Under the pieces are notes generated by a model. That model saw only the letters and a program-made list of their open reading frames with translations, did no database searches and had not been told where the DNA came from. DNA of 64,000 nucleotides, from assembly GCA_037440925.1 (NCBI GenBank), contig JBBITF010000013.1, positions 3,526 to 67,525 on the forward strand, written 5' to 3'. The translations under genes and the position numbers were made by a program. Below are positions 50,733 to 57,157 of this stretch, piece by piece. This stretch comes from JAABUE01 sp037440925 (GTDB taxonomy: Bacteria; Chloroflexota; Anaerolineae; Anaerolineales; Villigracilaceae). The stretch's first letter is position 1, and every line of letters starts with the position of its first letter.

Positions 50733-51260
50733 ATGTTCAAACGCAACGCCTCTCCCGCCGCAAAGCCCTCGCAGGGCGAAACTGCCCAGCCCATCCAGGC
50801 CGTAGAACGTATCACCTCCGTGCTTGGGCCGGGCGTCATCTGGCATGGCAGCATCAATGGCAGCGGCGGCGTGCGAATCGAGGGCGCCTTCGAGGGCCAG
50901 ATTGCCCTGCGCGGCATGTTGGTGGTCGGCGAGACCGGGCGCGTCACCTGCGAGAACATCCGCGCCAACACCGTCATCGTGGCGGGTGCCGTGCGCGGCA
51001 ACATCACCACCCAGAAGCTCGAAATCCGCGCCAGCGGACGAGTGTGGGGCGACGTGGTGACGACTGCCTTTGTGACCGAGGAGGGCGCCTTCCTGCGCGG
51101 CCAGATACGGATGGAAGAAACGGTCGAACTGGACCTGGAACCTGCTCCCGAGTCCACGCCGGCTGAGGCTGCCCTGGCCGAATCCACTGCCCCTGCGCCC
51201 CTGCCGACTCCGCCCACCGGCGAAACGACCATTGTCAACAAAAAGAAGAAAACGTCCTAA
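50733..51260 (+). CDS. Bactofilin-family polymer-forming protein
   Basis: 175 residues. The central bactofilin beta-helix runs from about residue 30 to 125 (SVLGPGVIWHGSINGSGGVRIEG, then VVGETGRVTCENIRANTVIVAGAVRGNI). Flanks are disordered: a Pro/Ala-rich N-terminus and a Pro/Thr-rich C-terminus ending in KKKKTS. Bactofilins form nucleotide-free filaments that organise envelope growth or polysaccharide machinery. The stop is 5 bp before the next gene. Confidence 0.9.
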   Translation: MFKRNASPAAKPSQGETAQPIQAVERITSVLGPGVIWHGSINGSGGVRIEGAFEGQIALRGMLVVGETGRVTCENIRANTVIVAGAVRGNITTQKLEIRASGRVWGDVVTTAFVTEEGAFLRGQIRMEETVELDLEPAPESTPAEAALAESTAPAPLPTPPTGETTIVNKKKKTS

Positions 51261-51264
51261 CCTT

Positions 51265-52467
51265 ATGCGCTACCAAGACCTATCCATCCAGACCCTGCGC
51301 GAAGCGCCTAACAACGCCCGCACGCCCGGCTTTGCCTTCCTTGTCCGCGCGGGATACATAACCCGCGAAAAAGAGTTGACCCCGCTGGGCCAATATGCAC
51401 TCGACCGCCTGCGCGAACTGGCAAAGGACACCTCTTTCCGCCTTTCTTCTCTCGTTCCTTCCCTCTCCAGCGGAGATGAAACTTTTTTCCCACTCCCAAC
51501 AGGCGACATCCAACTCACCCACTGCCCGGCTTGCGGATATACCGCCCGCCAGGAATGGGCTGTCTGCGCCAAAGCGGCCTTGCCGCCCGAAGAACCGCTC
51601 CCGCTCGAAAAAATATCCACCCCCGAATGCCACACCATCCAGGCGTTGGCAACATTCCTGGGCATTCCCGAAGCCAAGACCGCCAAAGCGCTGATGTACA
51701 CCCGTCCCTCCGACGGCAAATTTGTCTTCGTTGTGGTGCGCGGAGACATGCAACTGAGTGAAGCCAAATTGAAGGGACAAGTGGGCGAAGTCCGTGCGGC
51801 GACAGCAGAGGAAATCGCCGCCTGCGGCGCAGCGCCGGGATATGCGTCGCCCATTGGCTTGCAGAATGCGCTCATTGTTGTAGACGACCTCATCCCCCGC
51901 TCGACCAACCTGGTAGCAGGCGCAAACGAGGCTGGCTATCATCTGCGCAACGTCAACTACGGGCGCGATTACCAGGCAGAAATTGTCGCCGATCTAACCC
52001 AGACCCAAGAAGGGAGTGCTTGCGCGCAATGCGGAAACCCATTGATAGCCCAGTCCGCCCTTCTTTTGGCTACACGACAAACTTTTGACTTGACCAACGC
52101 TTTGCTTGCGCTGGCAGAAACCCACCATGATGACAAGGGGTTGTGTTTGCCAAGCCTGGCCGCGCCTTTCGCGGTCTATTTGATGCATGTGCCAGGCAAA
52201 AGCATGGACACCAAACCGGCTGCCGAAGAACTCTACGTCAACTTGCAAGAGGCTGGCATATCCGTGCTATTCGACGATCGCAACGAGCGCGCCGGGGTCA
52301 AGTTCAACGACGCGGATTTGATTGGCTGCCCCGTGCGGGTCACAGTGGGAGAAAGAGGCCTGCAAAATGGAACAGTGGAAATCAAAGCCAGGCAAGCAGG
52401 AGAAAACATCTCCATCTCGATTGACCAAGTAAGCGTCTCGCTCAGACAATACCTGGGGGGAAACTGA
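51265..52467 (+). CDS. Prolyl-tRNA-synthetase-like protein without catalytic core: YbaK editing plus anticodon-binding domains
   Basis: 400 residues, while bacterial ProRS has about 570. The first 50 residues copy the ProRS start (MRYQDLSIQTLREAPNNA, then FLVRAGYIT). The next 150 ProRS residues, with class II motifs 1 and 2, are missing. The protein resumes at the CPACGY segment, followed by a YbaK/INS editing domain (HTIQALATFLGIPEAKTAKALMY, Lys near residue 152, FVVVRGDMQLSEAKL). The motif 3 region is replaced by QSALLLATRQTFDLTNALLALAE. The anticodon-binding domain is intact (HHDDKG, LAPFAVYLMHV, VLFDDRNERAGVKFNDADLIG). It probably cannot charge tRNA but could hydrolyse mischarged tRNA(Pro). 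One reading frame, no frameshift. Confidence 0.85.
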   Translation: MRYQDLSIQTLREAPNNARTPGFAFLVRAGYITREKELTPLGQYALDRLRELAKDTSFRLSSLVPSLSSGDETFFPLPTGDIQLTHCPACGYTARQEWAVCAKAALPPEEPLPLEKISTPECHTIQALATFLGIPEAKTAKALMYTRPSDGKFVFVVVRGDMQLSEAKLKGQVGEVRAATAEEIAACGAAPGYASPIGLQNALIVVDDLIPRSTNLVAGANEAGYHLRNVNYGRDYQAEIVADLTQTQEGSACAQCGNPLIAQSALLLATRQTFDLTNALLALAETHHDDKGLCLPSLAAPFAVYLMHVPGKSMDTKPAAEELYVNLQEAGISVLFDDRNERAGVKFNDADLIGCPVRVTVGERGLQNGTVEIKARQAGENISISIDQVSVSLRQYLGGN

Positions 52468-53687
52468 TGGCGTCCTCCAGCAACATCCAAATTCCCATGT
52501 CCTCCCCTGACTTGACGGACGCTGACCGCCAGGCGGTAATGGATGTGCTTGCCACGCCCTTTTTGAGCATGGGACAACGCATCTTAGATTTTGAGCAGGC
52601 CTTTTGCCGGCACACCGGACGCAAGTATGCCATCGGGGTCAACTCTGGCACGGCGGGATTGCATCTCTGCGTTCGGGCGGCGGGAATCGGGGCAGGAGAC
52701 CTGGTCATCACCACGCCGTTTTCGTTTGTGGCTTCGACCAACGTCTTGTTGTTTGAGAATGCCGTGCCGGTATTTGTGGATGTGGAGGCGCGCACGGGCA
52801 ACATTGAGCCGAAACTGGTTGCCGACGCGGCCAGGAACATCGAGAAATACCTGCCGCGAGAAGGGATACAAGGGGGGAGGTATACAGATACACAAGTAGA
52901 CACGTACACGGGTACGCGCAAAACGCCCCGCCTCAAAGCCATTCTCCCCGTAGACGTATTCGGTCAGCCCGCCGATATGGACGCCATCAACGCAGTGGCT
53001 CAAGAACATGGCCTGACGGTCATCGAAGATTCGTGCGAGGCGCTGGGGGCAGAATACAAGGGCCGCAAAGCCGGCACGTTGGGCGATTACGGCGTCTTTG
53101 CGTTCTACCCGAACAAGCAAATTACCACCGGCGAAGGCGGTGTGGTGGTGACGGACGACGAACAGGCCGCCAACTTCATGCGAGCGCTGCGCAATCAGGG
53201 CCGCGCCGTGGGCGACACCTGGCTGCAACACACCTACCTGGGCTACAACTACCGCCTGGACGAGATGTCGGCTGCGCTGGGGGAGGCGCAAATGCAAAGG
53301 CTGGATGAGTTGCTCAGAAAACGGGAACAGGTAGCGGCGTGGTACGAAGCGCGCTTGAGTGAGATTCCCGGCGTCGAGACTCCCTTCGTCGAAGCCTACA
53401 CCACACGCATGTCATGGTTCGTCTACGTCATCCGCCTGGATGCCAAACTCAACCGCGACGCGCTGGCAAAACATCTGGAAAGTATGGGTGTGCCGGTGCG
53501 GCCGTATTTCTTGCCCATCCATTTGCAGCCTTACATGATGGAACGCTTCGGCTGGCGGGAGGGAGATTTTCCCGTGACAGAGGACCTGGGACGGCGCGGG
53601 CTGGCGGTGCCGTTCAGCGGCGTAATGAGCGAAGAGCAAGTGGAATACGTCTGCCAGTCTATCCGCAAAGCGGTGAGCGCCGCATGA
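52467..53687 (+). CDS. DegT/DnrJ/EryC1/StrS-family sugar aminotransferase
   Basis: 406 residues. The family N-terminus IPMSSPDLTDADRQAVMDVLATPFLSMG, the PLP Lys in FAFYPNKQITTGEGG near residue 216, and VPVRPYFLPIHLQPYMME near the C-terminus are typical. These enzymes aminate keto-sugars for surface polysaccharides, so this may serve the CapD-like dehydratase. About 14 residues (GRYTDTQVDTYTGTRK, near 138-153) are encoded by an octamer array and lie in the loop before ILPVDVFGQPADM. It starts within the stop of the ProRS-like gene. Confidence 0.93.
   Translation: MASSSNIQIPMSSPDLTDADRQAVMDVLATPFLSMGQRILDFEQAFCRHTGRKYAIGVNSGTAGLHLCVRAAGIGAGDLVITTPFSFVASTNVLLFENAVPVFVDVEARTGNIEPKLVADAARNIEKYLPREGIQGGRYTDTQVDTYTGTRKTPRLKAILPVDVFGQPADMDAINAVAQEHGLTVIEDSCEALGAEYKGRKAGTLGDYGVFAFYPNKQITTGEGGVVVTDDEQAANFMRALRNQGRAVGDTWLQHTYLGYNYRLDEMSAALGEAQMQRLDELLRKREQVAAWYEARLSEIPGVETPFVEAYTTRMSWFVYVIRLDAKLNRDALAKHLESMGVPVRPYFLPIHLQPYMMERFGWREGDFPVTEDLGRRGLAVPFSGVMSEEQVEYVCQSIRKAVSAA
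52880..52919. repeat. Octamer array (GTACACGG) inside the DegT gene
   Basis: Five 8-bp words: GTATACAG, ATACACAA, GTAGACAC, GTACACGG, GTACGCGC. Related on the other strand to the array at 54593-54656. Confidence 0.75.
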
Positions 53688-54592
53688 AAGAGGGACATTA
53701 CCCACCCGAAAAACGCCTGGGGCTGGCCTTGCATATTGGCCTGCTGGCGCTGCTGGCAGGGTTGTCTGCGTGGGGATTTTGGAGTCTAGGGCAAGCGAGC
53801 GTCGGGCCAAATCTGGTCATCTTTTTATTAGACGGCCTGCTGGCGTTTCTGCCCATTCCCTTGTTTGCCTATCGCGCCTATGCGCTGTTACGCGCCGACT
53901 ACATCCTTGACCGTGACAGTTTGGAGTTACGCTGGGGACTGCGAGACGAAGACATCCCGCTGACAGACATCGAATGGGTGCGACCCGCTAGCAGCCTGGC
54001 CACGCCGGTGCGCCTGCCCTGGCTGCCCATGCCAGGCGCAGTGTTGGGTCTGCGGCGGCATCCCGATTTGGGCGTGATAGAGTTCCTGGCGTCGGACACA
54101 AAAAACTTATTGCTGGTGGGAACAGCCAGCCGCGTCTATGCCATCTCGCCTGCCGAGGCCGCTCAGTTCGTGCAGACCTTTGCCCGCGCCATCGAAATGG
54201 GCAGTCTGACGCCCACCGCGCCAAAATCGGTTTACCCTTCTTTTGTATTCTCCCAGGCTTGGGAAAATTCTCTTGTCCGCTTTTTGTGGCTGCTAGGATT
54301 TTTCTTGAATCTGGGGCTGTTCATCTGGGTAGGAATAAGCATTCCTGGCCTGGCTCAAGTGTCGCTTGGCTTTGATCCTGCTGGCGCACCGCTGGCCGCT
54401 TCACCCGCTGTACGTTTGATTCTTTTGCCCTTTGAAAGCGGATTGCTATATCTGATCAGCCTGTTTGCCGGCTTATACTATCACCGCTGGGAAAAACATC
54501 GTCCGTTGGCAGTGGCGATATGGGTTTCTAGCGCCTTGACCAGCCTGCTGTTCATACTGGCAGTGTGGTTCATCGTCTCAACAGCCCCGTAA
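53684..54592 (+). CDS. Membrane protein with PH-like domain
   Basis: 302 residues of uncertain family. Two helices at about 12-35 and 41-65 are followed by a soluble part ADYILDRDSLELRWGLRDEDIPLTDIEWV, which has the strand pattern of bacterial PH-like domains, and then three helices in the C-terminal third (about 190-300). It starts in an ATGA overlap with the DegT gene. I assign no function; a membrane-associated role is all the sequence supports. Confidence 0.65.
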   Translation: MKEGHYPPEKRLGLALHIGLLALLAGLSAWGFWSLGQASVGPNLVIFLLDGLLAFLPIPLFAYRAYALLRADYILDRDSLELRWGLRDEDIPLTDIEWVRPASSLATPVRLPWLPMPGAVLGLRRHPDLGVIEFLASDTKNLLLVGTASRVYAISPAEAAQFVQTFARAIEMGSLTPTAPKSVYPSFVFSQAWENSLVRFLWLLGFFLNLGLFIWVGISIPGLAQVSLGFDPAGAPLAASPAVRLILLPFESGLLYLISLFAGLYYHRWEKHRPLAVAIWVSSALTSLLFILAVWFIVSTAP

Positions 54593-54656
54593 GTATCTGT
54601 GTACGTGGGTACCTCTGTACCTGTGTACCTCTGCAAGTGTGTACCTCCCTACCTGC
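54593..54656. repeat. Octamer array (GTACCTCT)
   Basis: Eight exact 8-bp words: GTATCTGT, GTACGTGG, GTACCTCT, GTACCTGT, GTACCTCT, GCAAGTGT, GTACCTCC, CTACCTGC. It begins right after the stop of the PH-like gene and fills the gap to the DUF92 gene. Confidence 0.85.
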
Positions 54657-54673
54657 TTTGATATAAGGAAAAA

Positions 54674-55495
54674 ATGTTTGAGCAATTGTCGCTTGGATTT
54701 CTTCTGGCTGTTTTAATTGCCGTTGCAGCGCGTAAGACAAGAAGTTTGAGCCGCAGTGGAATGTATGCCGCCATCTTGACCGGAACGATGATTTTTGGGC
54801 TGGGCGGCTGGCAATGGGCAGTGTTGCTGCTCACTTTTTTCTTCTCTTCCACAGTCCTGACGCGCGCCTTCAAGCAGCGCAAAAAGGAAGCCAACGAGAA
54901 ATACGCCAAAGGCGGAGAACGAGATGCCGGGCAGGTCTTTGGCAACGGCGGGGTCGCTGCCTTGTTGGCGGCCTTACACTTCTTCTACCCTGAAGCCGCC
55001 TGGCCGTGGTTAGGATTTGCCGCCTCTCTGGCAGCCGTCAACGCCGACACATGGGCCACTGAATTGGGCATACTCAACCCAACTGCACCCCGATTGATTA
55101 CTAACCTGCGCAAATCGGTGGAAAAAGGGACTTCTGGCGGCGTTTCGGTTATTGGGACGCTGGCGGCGCTGGCCGGCGCCGGCCTGATCGGGATTCTGGC
55201 CGCTTCTTTCTACCCGCTGCCTCTCGATAGACCCTGGGAGGGTTTCTTCCCCCTGGCGCTGCTGGTTACGCTGGCCGGGCTGCTGGGTTCGTTGCTCGAC
55301 TCCTGGCTAGGCGCAACAGCCCAAGCCATTTACTACTGCCCGGCCTGCCAAAAAGAGACCGAGCGCTATCCTCATCACGCCTGCGGCGCGCAAACGCATC
55401 AAATTCGCGGTTGGCCCTGGCTGAACAACGATTGGGTCAATTTTGCTTGCGCAGCCTTAGGGGCCGTGTTGACTATCGTTGCAGTCTGGCAGTGA
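54674..55495 (+). CDS. DUF92-family membrane protein (VTE6-related)
   Basis: 273 residues with about seven membrane helices. Family signatures are GGERDAGQVFGNGGVAALLAALHF near residue 80, AAVNADTWATELGIL near 120 and GTSGGVSVIGTLAALAGA near 152. DUF92 includes plant and cyanobacterial phytyl-phosphate kinases (VTE6), so an isoprenoid-phosphate kinase role is possible but unproven in non-phototrophs. The C-terminus has CPACQKE with a further HHAC, a possible small metal site in the loop before the last helix. Confidence 0.82.
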   Translation: MFEQLSLGFLLAVLIAVAARKTRSLSRSGMYAAILTGTMIFGLGGWQWAVLLLTFFFSSTVLTRAFKQRKKEANEKYAKGGERDAGQVFGNGGVAALLAALHFFYPEAAWPWLGFAASLAAVNADTWATELGILNPTAPRLITNLRKSVEKGTSGGVSVIGTLAALAGAGLIGILAASFYPLPLDRPWEGFFPLALLVTLAGLLGSLLDSWLGATAQAIYYCPACQKETERYPHHACGAQTHQIRGWPWLNNDWVNFACAALGAVLTIVAVWQ

Positions 55496-55512
55496 TTTTT
55501 CCAGGAGGCCGT

Positions 55513-56976
55513 ATGTCTGCACCTAAGAGAGATATTTATCTGTTATCTTCCAAAAACCTGTCCCCCGAAACCATTGCAGTAGCGTTTGCCAAGACCTCCC
55601 GCTTTCCCAATTCCTTTCGGGAAATCGCCGCTGAATTGACCGATGAAAAATCGGCGCAATTTCATGAAAAATGGGTCGTAGGATATGGTCACGCCTCGGT
55701 AGCGGAACATGCCGTGCTGCACCTGGCGATCGAGAACGTCTCCCGTTTAGCCATGGAAGCCATTGAAAGCAACCGTCTGGCGTCTTACACCGAAAAATCC
55801 ACCCGTTACCAGAAATGGGATGCAGACTCTTTCCACACGCCGGTCGAGTTAGAGCATCATCCTTTGCGCCAGGAATACATGGGGACGATCCGCCATCTCA
55901 TCGAGACGTACACGGCTTCGCTGGAGGCGGTCAAGACGGTTGTGTCCAAGCAATTCCCGCGCCGCGAAGACGAATCCGAGGAGGCTTACGACCGCCGCAT
56001 CCGCTCGCGCTACGTGGATGCATGTCGTTTCTTGTTGCCGGCCGCTTCGCTGGCCAACGTGGGCATGACTGCCAATGGACGCGTCATCGAGAACGCCATT
56101 CGCAAGTGGCTCTCGCATCCGCTGGAAGAGGTGCGCGCCATTGGTGAGACGGTAAAAGAGGTGGCGCAGCGCGAGATTCCCACCCTGGTCAAGTATGCAG
56201 ACAAGGCGCCATATCTGATGGAGGCCAACCAAGCGTTGACTGCTCTGCTTCCAACCTCCCCGCCCAGGAGCGCCGACGGGGAACAGGATGGAACGTTGGG
56301 AGAGTGGTGTGAACTCGTTGACTATGAGCCAGACGGCGAGACCAAAATCCTTGCCGCGGCGTTATATCGCTTTGGCAATATGCCTTTTGCAGAGGCAATG
56401 AGAGTTGCGCAAAATCCGTCACAGCGCGAGAAACTGGCCGAGGCCGCCTTGGGCAAACTGGGCCGCTACGATACGCCGCTGCGCGAACTGGAACATTGTC
56501 ACTACACCTTCGATTTGGTCATGGATCAGGGCGCATACGCCGAATTCAAACGTCATCGTATGATGTCACAGACGCCGCAGTTATTGACGGCAACGCTGGG
56601 ATATGCAACGCCGCGCCTCATCACGGCAGCAGGTTTCGGGTCGCGCTATGAGGCGGCAATGGAGGCAGCGCAGGCGACTTGGAAACGTCTGTACGACTTC
56701 CATCCACAAGTCGCCCAATACGTTGTGCCAAACGGCTTCAATCGGCGCGTGCTGGCAACGTTCAACCTGCGCGAGGCGTATGCCTTTTGCCAGTTGCGGG
56801 CGGCGGCTAATGCGCATTTTTCCATCCGGCGCGTAGCACAGCGTGTGTACGAGAAAATCGCCCAAGTCCATCCCTTGTTGACAAAGTTCATGCGCCTGCC
56901 AGAAGAACCCTGCCAGGCCATCGAAAACGAACATTTATCGCCTTTTTCTGGACAACGACTGCAAGGCGACTCATGA
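55513..56976 (+). CDS. Duplicated ThyX-like protein (flavin-dependent thymidylate synthase family)
   Basis: 487 residues, about twice ThyX size, with two ThyX-like halves. Half 1 (about 1-235) has GHASVAEHAVLHLAIENVS and then NRLASYTEKSTRY, matching the end of the ThyX signature RHRxxSxNExSxRY but lacking RHR. Half 2 (about 300-480) has the RHRMMS start (FKRHRMMSQTPQ) but not the NExSxRY end, and keeps FNLREAYAFCQLRAAANAHFSI, which aligns with the dUMP-binding end of ThyX. Each half thus keeps a different part of the motif. FAD-dependent dTMP synthesis is likely but not certain. GGAGG precedes ATG 55513; the stop touches a MITE-like element. Confidence 0.85.
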   Translation: MSAPKRDIYLLSSKNLSPETIAVAFAKTSRFPNSFREIAAELTDEKSAQFHEKWVVGYGHASVAEHAVLHLAIENVSRLAMEAIESNRLASYTEKSTRYQKWDADSFHTPVELEHHPLRQEYMGTIRHLIETYTASLEAVKTVVSKQFPRREDESEEAYDRRIRSRYVDACRFLLPAASLANVGMTANGRVIENAIRKWLSHPLEEVRAIGETVKEVAQREIPTLVKYADKAPYLMEANQALTALLPTSPPRSADGEQDGTLGEWCELVDYEPDGETKILAAALYRFGNMPFAEAMRVAQNPSQREKLAEAALGKLGRYDTPLRELEHCHYTFDLVMDQGAYAEFKRHRMMSQTPQLLTATLGYATPRLITAAGFGSRYEAAMEAAQATWKRLYDFHPQVAQYVVPNGFNRRVLATFNLREAYAFCQLRAAANAHFSIRRVAQRVYEKIAQVHPLLTKFMRLPEEPCQAIENEHLSPFSGQRLQGDS

Positions 56977-56977
56977 T

Positions 56978-57121
56978 TGACTTTACTGCAAGAAGGGCGT
57001 CTAACGCAAGGGCGCAAAGCCGCCAAGAATTTTTTACCGATTCCGCAAAGAAGGGTTTTGCAAATTTTTAACCCTGCGCGCTCTGCGCTCTCGGCAGTTA
57101 ATGGTTTTTGCAGTGGAGTCA
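56978..57121. mobile_element. MITE-like element, family 1, copy B
   Basis: Inverted ends TGACTTTACTGCA and TGCAGTGGAGTCA enclose 144 bp. The left half (GGGCGTCTAACGCAAGGGC then GCAAAGCCGCCAAGA) aligns with the right half of copy A read on the other strand. TGAT stands on both sides (56974-56977 and 57122-57125), a possible 4-bp target duplication. It lies between the ThyX-like stop and the DHH-CCA start. Confidence 0.75.
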
Positions 57122-57144
57122 TGATTTTGACGCGCCAGATAGAT

Positions 57145-57150
57145 TACAAT
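57145..57150 (+). promoter_or_regulatory. -10-like element of a possible leaderless promoter
   Basis: TACAAT lies seven bases before ATG 57158; there is no ribosome site. The right end of the MITE-like element is only 23 bp upstream and may contribute the -35 region. Confidence 0.35.
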
Positions 57151-57157
57151 AACACCC

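Noticed and set aside
51265..52467. Pseudogene of proline-tRNA ligase
   Set aside because: The frame is open over 400 codons, the kept domains have conserved motifs, and the flanking genes overlap or abut it; a simple decayed gene would show stops or frameshifts.
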